The position numbers were made by a program, and so were the translations under genes. The notes below the pieces were generated by a model, which was given only the letters and a program-made list of their open reading frames with translations, ran no database searches and was not told the origin of the DNA. Of a DNA stretch of 64,000 bases, positions 17,524 through 25,519 are shown piece after piece. Each line of letters begins with the position of its first letter. Position 1 is the stretch's first letter. Source of the DNA: JASEGV01 sp947085405 (GTDB lineage Bacteria; Bacteroidota; Ignavibacteria; UBA10030; BY39); NCBI GenBank assembly GCA_947085405.1, contig CAMTWO010000013.1, positions 124,001 to 188,000 on the forward strand. The letters run 5' to 3'.

Positions 17524-18306
17524 ATGTTTGAACAAATATCTCATTTACCAATCGTTGTGCTAGGATTAGCGGCAAGTTTTGCGGCAGGATTCGCAACGTT
17601 CATAGGCGCACTCCCAATTTTGTTTTTTAAAAATATCTCACAAAAACTTCAGGATATAATGATGGGCTTTGGCGCCGGTGTTATGCTGGCAGCAACTTCC
17701 TTTTCGCTGATAATCCCTGGTATCGAAGCCGCTGGCGGTGGCGTCAATGCCGCATTAATAGTTGTTGCCGGGATGTTATTGGGCGGAATATTTCTCTGGC
17801 TCACAGATAAATATTCGCCGCACGAACATTTCATTTCGGGACCTGAAGGAGCAAGTAAAGCCAATCTAAAACGAATATGGCTTTTTATTATTGCAATTAC
17901 ATTACACAATTTTCCTGAAGGTTTAGCAGTCGGTGTCGGTTTCGGCGGCGGCGATGTGAACAACGGTTTCACACTTGCAATAGGTATCGGATTGCAAAAT
18001 ATACCGGAAGGTTTAGTTGTAGCCCTCGCTTTGATAGGCGAAAAATATTCTGTCGGCAAAGCTCTTTGGATTTCTCTTCTAACCGGTATGGTTGAACCGA
18101 TAGGTGGGTTGTTAGGTGTCGGATTAGTTAGTATTTCTCAACCCATCTTACCGTGGGGTTTGGCTTTTGCTGCCGGTGCGATGTTATTTGTTATCAGCGA
18201 CGAGATTATTCCTGAATCGCACCGAAAAGGTTTTGAAACCGAAGCAACATTCGGAGTGATGATTGGTTTTGTGATAATGATGTTTCTGGATGTAACGTTA
18301 GGATAA
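17524..18306 (+). CDS. ZIP-family divalent metal transporter
   Basis: This 260-aa inner-membrane transporter belongs to the ZIP/ZupT family, which imports zinc or other divalent metals. About eight helices are present. The two signature metal-site helices are LHNFPEGLAVGVGFG (about residues 122-136) and IGLQNIPEGLVVALAL (about 158-173), with the expected His, Asn, Pro and Glu residues. A cytosolic loop between helices 3 and 4 contains PHEHF, a short His-containing stretch. It stands alone on the + strand, with a convergent esterase gene after it. Substrate cannot be told from the sequence. Confidence 0.92.
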   Translation: MFEQISHLPIVVLGLAASFAAGFATFIGALPILFFKNISQKLQDIMMGFGAGVMLAATSFSLIIPGIEAAGGGVNAALIVVAGMLLGGIFLWLTDKYSPHEHFISGPEGASKANLKRIWLFIIAITLHNFPEGLAVGVGFGGGDVNNGFTLAIGIGLQNIPEGLVVALALIGEKYSVGKALWISLLTGMVEPIGGLLGVGLVSISQPILPWGLAFAAGAMLFVISDEIIPESHRKGFETEATFGVMIGFVIMMFLDVTLG

Positions 18307-18323
18307 ATGGATAGATGGATGAA

Positions 18324-18359
18324 TGCCCGCCTGCCTTAAAGGATTCAATATAGCGGGCA
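18324..18359. terminator. Hairpin between convergent genes, possible terminator
   Basis: TGCCCGC (18324-18330) pairs perfectly with GCGGGCA (18353-18359) between the ends of the ZIP gene and the esterase gene. There is no clear T-run on either strand, so termination is only a possibility. It may instead belong to the GC-rich short repeats seen elsewhere in the window. Confidence 0.3.
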
Positions 18360-18450
18360 GGGATGTGTGGATTGATTGATTGGTGGATTTGTTGGCTGGT
18401 TGGGAAAACATATTTAGATATTTTTTGATAATCCGAAATCTTATATCTAA

Positions 18451-19761
18451 CTACTTCCCTAAAACCGCCTTCAACCACGAGTATGGCACATCCCAATGAT
18501 TTACAGGAAATTCGTGACCGAGATTTGCGTGGATAATTAACTGTTTCGTTCTGCTTGGTATCCGATTGTACAAAGCGAAAACTGTATTGGGTGCGGATAT
18601 CCTGTCTTTAAAATGTGTCGAAAGTAAAACAGGTTTTGTAAATCGCTCTGTAAAATTATTAGCATCAAAGTAACTTAATGTCCGGAGCGCTATTCTCTGA
18701 TTAACTAATCCGTTGATTATCGACCTTCTTACACGCGAGCAACAACCGCTTTCGATTCCTTCCGGAAAACTGCATAAAGTCGGAATTGTTGCAACGGTGG
18801 CTTTAATCCTGTTATCCAACCCTGTTAAAAGCAATGCCAAGCCACCGCCTTGACTTGTTCCCACAACACCGATGCGTGTTGTATCCACTTCACTTCGTGT
18901 ATAAAAAAAATCGATAGCTCGCTTTGCACTTGCAACTGCTTTTTGTAAATAATACCCGCTTGGATTATCAAGGTTCTGTCCTGCCGATGGGTCATCGCCT
19001 TCTGGATAATTATCGAACTCAACATCCAATCCGTGAATCTGTATCGCGATGACTGCGAATCCGAGTCTTGCAAGAGTATATGGAATTTGTATCGAAGTAT
19101 TTCCATAACTTGGCAGGATTAAAATTGCCGGAAGGGGATCATCGGATTTTGGGAAACAATACCAGGCTTTTATACACATTGTATCAAAACTCCGATAAAT
19201 TAATTTAAAAACTTTGATTCTGTCCTGTTGTTTATCCGAGTCTTCTGTTAATTCAAAGTAAGGGTGTAAGGTATCTAAAGCAGAAAATGTATTCAGCCAA
19301 AATGTTTCAAAATCTATCGGATTTGTAGGTGAATAAAGAATCGAATCCGGTTGATACGCAAAGGTAAGTGTATCTGAAAAATATTCGTATTCACCTGTAA
19401 CTACCCGGGCAAAAATTTCGTAAAAGCCAGGACGCCATTGATAGTTGAGTGTTTTTTTTTCAGAAGTAAGGTGGATTGTTTTTAAACCCTTCTCAAAACT
19501 TATATTATTTTCATGAATATTATCATATTTTTTTTGTGCGATGTTTTTCAGCCGTACAAAAATTTTTCCTCTGACCTTTCGTTGTGACTCGATTCTTACA
19601 TTAAATTTGGGTAAATGAGTTTTATTGAATATGTGAGTTGGTAGGAACGATTCAATGGATACCGAAATAATCCGTTGTGCATAAGAATTCGATTCAGATA
19701 TTAAAAATAAAATCGCTACGATCGGGATAATTCGGTGTATATTTTTTAGGGAATGCCTAAT
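18451..19761 (-). CDS. Secreted AXE1-type esterase (acetyl xylan esterase family), non-canonical start
   Basis: This is a secreted alpha/beta hydrolase of the AXE1/dienelactone-hydrolase type, which probably removes acyl groups from carbohydrates. The catalytic core (about the last 250 residues) has GTSQGGG with the nucleophile Ser, an Asp in FKDRISAPNTVFALYN, and the His of LGHEF. All three fit AXE1. A shorter start at ATG 19179 would begin inside the fold. The frame is open for 194 codons upstream and encodes a beta-rich N-domain and a convincing signal peptide ending near SNSYAQ. No ATG, GTG or TTG is in that stretch. I place the start at ATT 19761, next to the ftsE stop. The exact start is uncertain. 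Confidence 0.75.
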   Translation of the reverse strand: MRHSLKNIHRIIPIVAILFLISESNSYAQRIISVSIESFLPTHIFNKTHLPKFNVRIESQRKVRGKIFVRLKNIAQKKYDNIHENNISFEKGLKTIHLTSEKKTLNYQWRPGFYEIFARVVTGEYEYFSDTLTFAYQPDSILYSPTNPIDFETFWLNTFSALDTLHPYFELTEDSDKQQDRIKVFKLIYRSFDTMCIKAWYCFPKSDDPLPAILILPSYGNTSIQIPYTLARLGFAVIAIQIHGLDVEFDNYPEGDDPSAGQNLDNPSGYYLQKAVASAKRAIDFFYTRSEVDTTRIGVVGTSQGGGLALLLTGLDNRIKATVATIPTLCSFPEGIESGCCSRVRRSIINGLVNQRIALRTLSYFDANNFTERFTKPVLLSTHFKDRISAPNTVFALYNRIPSRTKQLIIHANLGHEFPVNHWDVPYSWLKAVLGK

Positions 19762-19762
19762 T

Positions 19763-20425
19763 TTAAATACTTTCGACTTCTTTGATTTTAGTATCTTTTA
19801 TTTGCAAAATTCTGCTTCCCGATCTTCGAACTAAATTGTAATTATGTGTAGCCAACAAAACGGCAGTCCCTCGCGAATTGATTTGCAACAGTACATCAAG
19901 AATTTCGTTTGCTAAGGCAGGGTCTAAATTACCGGTTGGTTCATCAGCTAAGAGAATAAAGGGTTCGTTCACCAAAGCCCGCGCAATTACAACACGCTGC
20001 TGCTCGCCACCTGATAGCTCATTAGGCATTGCCCCGCGTTTGTGGCTCAAACCGACTTCTGCTAAAACCCGGACAATACGTCTTTGAATTTCGTGCCGCT
20101 TAACCCCTGTAACGTGTAATGGAAAGGCAACATTCTCGAAAACATTCCGGTCTTCTAAAAGCTTAAAATCCTGAAATACGACTCCCAAAGTTCTTCTCAA
20201 ATAGGGAATCTCCCTTTTTTTAATTACTAACGAGTTGTATTTACCGACTGTAACCATACCTGAATTGGGGAGTAAATCCATATAAATTAAACGAAGAAGT
20301 GTTGTCTTGCCTATGCCCGACTCACCGATTAAAGAAACAAATTCACCCGAGTTGATGTGCATGCTTATATTCGATAAAATCGGTTGAGCGTTAAATGAAA
20401 GTGTAACGTTTTTGAAAGTGATCAT
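19763..20425 (-). CDS. ftsE: FtsE-like ABC transporter ATPase
   Basis: This 220-aa ABC ATPase is of the FtsE/LolD class. Walker A is GESGIGKTT (about residues 34-42), the signature is LSGGEQQRVVIARAL, Walker B is FILLADEPTGNLD, and the switch His is in LLATHN. FtsE with FtsX controls septal peptidoglycan hydrolases during division. FtsX is not next to it here: upstream lies pdxA (3 bp gap) and downstream the esterase. LolD or MacB-type ATPases are close relatives, but the sequence around TGNLDPALANEIL and the PYLRRTLGVVFQDFKLL segment favours FtsE. Confidence 0.85.
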   Translation of the reverse strand: MITFKNVTLSFNAQPILSNISMHINSGEFVSLIGESGIGKTTLLRLIYMDLLPNSGMVTVGKYNSLVIKKREIPYLRRTLGVVFQDFKLLEDRNVFENVAFPLHVTGVKRHEIQRRIVRVLAEVGLSHKRGAMPNELSGGEQQRVVIARALVNEPFILLADEPTGNLDPALANEILDVLLQINSRGTAVLLATHNYNLVRRSGSRILQIKDTKIKEVESI

Positions 20426-20428
20426 ATT

Positions 20429-21430
20429 TTATTTTCGATTATTGCCGCGGTTAGTAATAATTGCTACTGCTGTTTTAATGGCTTCGATAGTGCTGGATGG
20501 ATTTGCTCTTCCTTTTCCGGCGATGTTGAATGCTGTTCCGTGATCCGGTGATGTGCGGACTATCGGTAAGCCGGCTGTAAAGTTTACACCTTTATCAAAT
20601 CCTAATAATTTTATTGGTATCAAACCTTGGTCGTGGTACATCGCCAGCACGGCGTCATAACTTTTGTAAGCGTGGATCCCAAAAAAACCATCGGCTGGGA
20701 AAGGTCCTTCAACATTAATACCATTTTTATTAGCTTGCTTCATCATCGGAATTATCAATTCATTTTCTTCTTCTCCTATAACTCCATTTTCGCCGGCATG
20801 GGGGTTAAGTGCTAATAAAGCAATTTTAGGTTTTCTGATTCTAAAATCTTTAATTAACGAATCGTTCACGGTATGTATTTTTTCTTTAAGTAATTGTTTC
20901 GTTAACTGTAATGGAATTTCTTTGATGGGGATATGAATTGTTGCCAAAGCTACACGCACATTTTCATAAAGCATTATCATCGCGAACTTACTACGTTTAC
21001 AGAGTGCTGTAATCAATTCGGATTGTCCGGGGAAATCGAAACCCTCAAAGTTGATAGATTCTTTTGCTAAAGGTGCAGTTACCATACCATCTACTTCTTT
21101 TTCGAGACAAATAAGAGCAGCAGATATAACTGATTCAGTAGCAAGCCTGCCGGCTTCGTATGAAAGTATTCCCGGTTTTATATTTGGTTTTACAAATTTA
21201 CGAACTGATAAAATCGGTAAAGCATCTGAATTGTTTTTAGGAACAGAATCGATTTCTTTAAGTGTGGTCTTCATTTTTAGAAGTTTTGCATAATGCTCAA
21301 AAACATAAGTTGAGCCAACGAGAACCGGAATGCAAATTCGTTTAACTGCTGGCGATGTAGCAGCTTTTAATGCCACTTCCGGTCCGATGCCGTTATAGTC
21401 GCCCATTGTTATCGCGATAATTGATTTCAT
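20429..21430 (-). CDS. pdxA: 4-hydroxythreonine-4-phosphate dehydrogenase
   Basis: PdxA oxidises 4-phosphohydroxy-L-threonine in the pyridoxal 5'-phosphate pathway. The N-terminus ITMGDYNGIGPEVALK is typical. Metal-binding and substrate residues are visible in HIPIKEIP, LNPHAGENG and MYHDQGLIPIKLLGF, followed by GLPIVRTSPDHGTAF, the conserved C-terminal motif. Length 333 aa is standard. It is the first gene of a minus-strand run pdxA-ftsE-esterase. The 510-bp region upstream separates it from a divergent surface-protein gene. Confidence 0.96.
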   Translation of the reverse strand: MKSIIAITMGDYNGIGPEVALKAATSPAVKRICIPVLVGSTYVFEHYAKLLKMKTTLKEIDSVPKNNSDALPILSVRKFVKPNIKPGILSYEAGRLATESVISAALICLEKEVDGMVTAPLAKESINFEGFDFPGQSELITALCKRSKFAMIMLYENVRVALATIHIPIKEIPLQLTKQLLKEKIHTVNDSLIKDFRIRKPKIALLALNPHAGENGVIGEEENELIIPMMKQANKNGINVEGPFPADGFFGIHAYKSYDAVLAMYHDQGLIPIKLLGFDKGVNFTAGLPIVRTSPDHGTAFNIAGKGRANPSSTIEAIKTAVAIITNRGNNRK

Positions 21431-21940
21431 ATCCTATACTTTAGTTGTTGAGTGTTAATTTACTAACGAGTATGTAGAAAAGCAAGAAAAATCTTCAAAA
21501 TATAAAATTTTACTTGCTTTTAGGTAAACGGGTGTATATATTTTACCCAGATTTGTAATACTGATAGCCAATACAGATTACAGAATATTCAGGATCGAGG
21601 AGGGCTATTGCCGGTTATTAATTTATAAAAAGAAAATGCTGATCTTTTTTTACATACCACTACAGGTCGTAAAAGAATGCATTCAAAAAGCTGGCTATTA
21701 TTATTATTATCAGGATGCATTTTCTAAAACCTCTTTTTCCCTTTAACAGGGAAGGAGAGGTTTTTTTGTTTATTCCAAAAATTACAAACCCGCCTTCGCC
21801 AAAGGTGGATAAATCTGGTGGGATGCGGCGGGCAAGCGAGTTTGGAAATGTAAATACTAAATCATAAATCATAAATCCCTGCCCGAACGACCGTTCGGTC
21901 GGGCGGGTAAAATCTAAAATTAAAATAAGGAGTTACAAAA
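21431..21940. other. Divergent intergenic region with orphan hairpins
   Basis: This 510-bp stretch separates pdxA (-) from the fibre-like surface protein gene (+). I see no supportable gene in it. It holds an orphan plus-strand terminator at 21726-21767 and a short run of ATT repeats (21709-21719). A GC-rich hairpin lies around 21880-21907 (CCCGAACGACCG with CGGTCGGGCGGG). It also has several GGCGGG/CCCGCC pieces like the short palindromes found in neighbouring genes. Confidence 0.5.
21726..21767 (+). terminator. Strong rho-independent terminator with no visible upstream gene
   Basis: AAAACCTC pairs with GAGGTTTT, and the stem continues through U-G pairs to TTCCCT/AGGGAA with loop TTAAC (21743-21747). 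About 17 base pairs are followed by seven T on the + strand. It would end a transcript coming from 21431-21725, where no protein gene is seen. It may end a small RNA or act as a leader attenuator for the surface-protein gene at 21941. Confidence 0.6.
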
Positions 21941-24900
21941 ATGTTGAATCTTATGTCATGCCATAGGCAGATTCGCCGTGGCGAAAAATCCGCCGCAGGC
22001 GGAAAACACTTAATTTCAATCTTCACAATTTGCATTCTCGCATTGTTTGTAATGAGCAACGCAGATGCACAAGTCCCTAACAAAATTTCGTATCAGGGAC
22101 TTTTAACAACTTCCGCTGGCACACCCGTGCAGGATGGGAGTTATAATTTACAATTCAATTTATTCAAAAGTCTAAGCGTCGGGTCTTCGTTATGGTCTGA
22201 AACACATACCGACGTTCTTGTTCAGCGTGGAACATTTAGTGTAATGCTAGGCTCCATTAATCCACTTCCTGATATTTTCAATCAACCACTATTTGTCGAA
22301 GTAGGGACAATAAATCCCAATGTTACATTTTCGCCGCGGTCGGAGTTGACGAGCGCACCATATTCATTCAACGCAAAAGTGGCTGACTCGGCGAATACCG
22401 TGGCAAATGGTGCTATAACGTCAGTAAAGATACTCGATGGAACGATTACAAATTCTGATATTGCTCCAAACGCTGCCATAGCTCCATCAAAAATTGATAC
22501 TGCCAATCTTGGCGCAATACGGGTGGGTGGATATGCCGTCAGTGCAACCCCACAACCCAATAAACTTCTCCCTTTGAGCGCAACAGGTACGATCCCTGGA
22601 AATATCATTGAAGGCACAACATTACCTGGCGCACACGCATCGTCACATAACGAAAGCGGAAGTGATCCTATAAATGTAACTACTGGAGTAATAGCTGACA
22701 ATGCAATCACAAGTTCTAAGATTCAGGATGGGACTATCCAGCGCACCGATGTGCAATTATCTTTTAAGGCTCCTTACTCAGATACTGCAGATTATGCAAA
22801 GGGTGCACCACCAGCTGGTAATGCTGGAGGAGATTTAACAGGCACATATCCGTATCCGACCATTGTCACTGATGCTGTTACGAGCGCGAAGATTGCAGAT
22901 GGAACGATCCAGCGAGTTGATGTTCAATCGAGCTTCAAAGCACCATATTCCGACACTGCTGATTATGCGAAGGGTGCGCCACCAGCAGGTAACGCAGGTG
23001 GAGATTTAACGGGCACATATCCAAATCCAACTATTGTTAGCAATGCAATCACAAGTGCAAAGATATTGGATGGCACTGTAACAAGTGCAGATATATCTGA
23101 TGGGACAATTCAGCGTGTTGATGTTCTATCAACATTTAAGGCTCCATATTCTGACACAGCGGACTATGCGAAGGGTGCGCCACCGGCAGGAAATGCTGGT
23201 GGAGATTTGACGGGAACATTTCCGAATCCTACAATAGTAAGCAATGCAGTTACAAGTGCTAAGATTCTTGATGGAACAATTGCTGGCTCTGATATTAGTA
23301 CAACTGCAGCAATGAATATAGCTACGTTAACAACGACTGGCAACGTCGGCATCGGGATATCGGAACCTAATGAAAAGTTGGAAGTATCGGGTAATATAAA
23401 ATCCATTGGTGGAGATTTATATCTTTTTACTACTGCTAGGAGTCCAAGGGAGGCTAGACTTGCTGCATCAGGTAACGTTGGAGAAACCGTGGGTCGAGTT
23501 AATTTTTATCAAACGGGGTATGGTCAGGATGGCGTATGTGCTGCTCTTGAAGGAAGAGTTAGTTCCGATGGTACCGGTGCGGGTGAACTTTATTTGAGAA
23601 CGAGGCCATATTTGATGGCAGGTCCGCAAGATAGAATAAAGATTGATCGTTTGGGTAATGTATTTGTTACAAGTGGAAATTTGTTAATTCCGGACGGCAA
23701 CGTCGGCGTTGGGACAACCAGCCCGGCTCAAAGAATGGATGTCGCTGGTACCGTACAGATGACGGGATTAAAAATGACTACGAGTCCTACGAACGGTTAT
23801 ATATTAACGTCTGATGCTTCTGGTGTTGGTACATGGCAACCGGCAAGTATTGGGGGAACAGCCGGTGGTGACCTGACTGGGACATATCCTAATCCAACAA
23901 TAGCCAGTAATGCTGTAACATCAGCAAAGATTTTGGATGCTACGATAGCGACAGGTGATTTGGCTGATGCCTCGGTTACTTCTGCAAAAATAGCAGATGG
24001 GACAATTACTGGATTGGATATTAGTACAACTGCGGCGTTGAATATAGCTTCGTTAACGACGACCGGCAACGTTGGCATCGGGACGATGAGTCCGGGGGCG
24101 AAATTACATTTATATGCTGGTGGAGCAGGGAATGTGCTTCAAATAGGAAATGCAGGGTATAAATATATTTATGCTACAGAAACTAATGATAATGACATGC
24201 CTATATTTCAAACTTATGCTGCTGAAGGAAGTTATTCTGGACTTGGACAGCAGAATTATAAAATATTTTTGAGAGGAGGTGCTGGTAACCATATTTCCTT
24301 TTATACAAACAACGATATGGTTAATGAAAGAATGCGAATTACATCTGCAGGAAACGTCGGCATCGGGACGACGAGCCCTAGTGCAAAGTTGGGCGTAGTC
24401 GGGAGAGTTGATGCGACCGAAGGTTATACGATTGGCAATCTAGTGATGATCAACCAGAATAGAACCATCCAAGCTGCAGATGGTACTGCCGAGGCTCCGG
24501 CGTATTCTTTTCCGGGAGCTTCGGGTACCGGAATGTTTCGCACGGGTAGTGAAAATGTCTTAGCATTCTCTGTGAAATTGTCCGAAAAGATGAGAATCAC
24601 AGAGGCAGGCAACGTCGGCATCGGGACGATGAGTCCGGGGGCGACATTACATTTATATGCTGGTGGAGCAGCGAATGTGGTTCAAATAGGAAATTCAGGG
24701 TATAAATATATTTATGCTACAGAAACTAATGATAGTGACATGCCTGTATTTCAAACTTATGCTGCTGAAGGGAGTTATTCTGGACTTGGACAGCAGAATT
24801 ATAGAATATTTTTGAGAGGAGGTACTGGTAACCATATTTCTTTTTATACAAATAATGATATGGCTAACGAAAGAATGCGAATTACTTCTGCGGGCAACGT

Positions 24901-25333
24901 CGGTATCGGGACAACGAGCCCGGGTAACATTTTGACAGTCGTTCAAAACTCCACCACCGATCCCATCGCTGACGCTTGGACCACCTACAGTTCTCGCCGC
25001 TGGAAAACCAACATCAAACCACTTGAGAATGCATTAGGAAAAGTTCAACAACTACAAGGCGTAAGTTACGACTGGAAAGCAGACGGCAAGCACGACATCG
25101 GTCTCATCGCTGAAGAAGTCGGTAAAGTGATTCCAGAAGTTGTTGCGTATGAAGATAATGGTGTTGATGCGAAGTCGGTCGACTATGCACGGCTTGTTGC
25201 TGTCTTGATTGAAGCGGTGAAGGAACAACAAAAGAAAATAACTGAATTAGAAACATTTGTGAAATCACTTGCAGAAGAAAAGAAATCGAACGATAATTCC
25301 GCCAAAGGCGGATCGCTCGGTGAATTGCGATAA
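21941..25333 (+). CDS. Large fibre-like surface protein with S74 intramolecular chaperone domain
   Basis: This 1130-aa secreted protein starts with a signal peptide (KHLISIFTICILALFVMSNADAQ region, cleavage near residue 44). The N-domain begins NKISYQGLL. Low-complexity repeats of the type GNAGGDLTGTYPNPTI and SAKILDGTI follow (about 290-450 and 640-690), then several GNVGIGTTSP-type repeats (about 460-1000). The C-terminus is a peptidase S74 domain: Ser1017 and Lys1022 in YSSRRWKTNIKPL form the self-cleavage dyad, and IGLIAEEVGKVIPEVV follows, then a coiled coil. Such domains trimerise and cleave fibres. Two segments of about 290 bp are near duplicates. No phage genes lie around it. AAGGAG precedes the ATG. 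Confidence 0.9.
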   Translation: MLNLMSCHRQIRRGEKSAAGGKHLISIFTICILALFVMSNADAQVPNKISYQGLLTTSAGTPVQDGSYNLQFNLFKSLSVGSSLWSETHTDVLVQRGTFSVMLGSINPLPDIFNQPLFVEVGTINPNVTFSPRSELTSAPYSFNAKVADSANTVANGAITSVKILDGTITNSDIAPNAAIAPSKIDTANLGAIRVGGYAVSATPQPNKLLPLSATGTIPGNIIEGTTLPGAHASSHNESGSDPINVTTGVIADNAITSSKIQDGTIQRTDVQLSFKAPYSDTADYAKGAPPAGNAGGDLTGTYPYPTIVTDAVTSAKIADGTIQRVDVQSSFKAPYSDTADYAKGAPPAGNAGGDLTGTYPNPTIVSNAITSAKILDGTVTSADISDGTIQRVDVLSTFKAPYSDTADYAKGAPPAGNAGGDLTGTFPNPTIVSNAVTSAKILDGTIAGSDISTTAAMNIATLTTTGNVGIGISEPNEKLEVSGNIKSIGGDLYLFTTARSPREARLAASGNVGETVGRVNFYQTGYGQDGVCAALEGRVSSDGTGAGELYLRTRPYLMAGPQDRIKIDRLGNVFVTSGNLLIPDGNVGVGTTSPAQRMDVAGTVQMTGLKMTTSPTNGYILTSDASGVGTWQPASIGGTAGGDLTGTYPNPTIASNAVTSAKILDATIATGDLADASVTSAKIADGTITGLDISTTAALNIASLTTTGNVGIGTMSPGAKLHLYAGGAGNVLQIGNAGYKYIYATETNDNDMPIFQTYAAEGSYSGLGQQNYKIFLRGGAGNHISFYTNNDMVNERMRITSAGNVGIGTTSPSAKLGVVGRVDATEGYTIGNLVMINQNRTIQAADGTAEAPAYSFPGASGTGMFRTGSENVLAFSVKLSEKMRITEAGNVGIGTMSPGATLHLYAGGAANVVQIGNSGYKYIYATETNDSDMPVFQTYAAEGSYSGLGQQNYRIFLRGGTGNHISFYTNNDMANERMRITSAGNVGIGTTSPGNILTVVQNSTTDPIADAWTTYSSRRWKTNIKPLENALGKVQQLQGVSYDWKADGKHDIGLIAEEVGKVIPEVVAYEDNGVDAKSVDYARLVAVLIEAVKEQQKKITELETFVKSLAEEKKSNDNSAKGGSLGELR
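21971..22003. repeat. Pair of short palindromes inside the N-terminal coding region
   Basis: TTCGCCGTGGCGAA (21972-21985) and TCCGCCGCAGGCGGA (21989-22003) lie side by side in the first 21 codons of the fibre-like gene, just before its hydrophobic signal core. The second is read as S-A-A-G-G (residues 17-21). Related palindromes occur at 25298-25312 and 25538-25552. Confidence 0.7.
24065..24919. repeat. Internal near-identical duplication within the fibre-like gene
   Basis: Bases from about 24065 to 24376 recur at about 24608 to 24919, an offset of 543 bases (181 codons). The two copies differ at only a small number of positions. Both encode GNVGIGTMSPGA, then LHLYAGGA and YKYIYATETND, and end at the next GNVGIGTTSP. 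Identity is much higher than between the other repeats of the gene, so the duplication is recent or kept alike by gene conversion. Confidence 0.85.
25298..25312. repeat. Short palindrome in coding sequence, copy 2
   Basis: TCCGCCAAAGGCGGA is a perfect 6-bp inverted repeat around AAA. It is read in frame as S-A-K-G-G (residues 1120-1124), eight codons before the end of the fibre-like protein. Confidence 0.7.
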
Positions 25334-25519
25334 AAACAATCCGTATGAATTCGTCGAATCCGTGTGTATCCGTGTTCTATTCGATAAAGTTTAAATAGCA
25401 CACGGAAGAACCCCGTTAAATATAGCAAATAATTTAACAGGGTGAACGCGGATTAAACAGATAAACACAGATATAACAAATGACAAATGACTAATTACAA
25501 ATTACAAGGAGTTACAACA
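25334..25519. other. Intergenic region with repeat fragments
   Basis: This gap between two surface-protein genes contains ATCCGTGTTCTATT (25367-25382 area) and GATAAACACAGAT (about 25460-25472). They resemble the ends of the inverted repeat at 32198-32287. A hairpin CCCGTTAAAT with ATTTAACAGGG (about 25412-25442) has one mismatch. AAGGAGTTACAA just before the next ATG is the same ribosome-binding sequence as before the gene at 21941. Confidence 0.5.

Noticed and set aside
21660..21872. 70-codon minus-strand open frame in the pdxA upstream gap
   Set aside because: It lies across the orphan terminator hairpin and GC-rich repeats and has no recognisable features.
22282..22710. 142-codon antisense open frame within the fibre-like gene
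   Set aside because: It is antisense to a clear coding region and has no motif or ribosome site.
22780..24930. Regularly repeated blocks that could be read as a CRISPR-like array or satellite DNA
   Set aside because: The repeats are in one open reading frame, encode GNAGGDLTGT and GNVGIGTTSP motifs and vary at third positions. They are protein repeats.
21941..25333. Prophage tail-fibre gene because of the S74 domain
   Set aside because: It has a signal peptide and is flanked by surface-protein and metabolic genes. No phage structural, integrase or lysis genes are near it.
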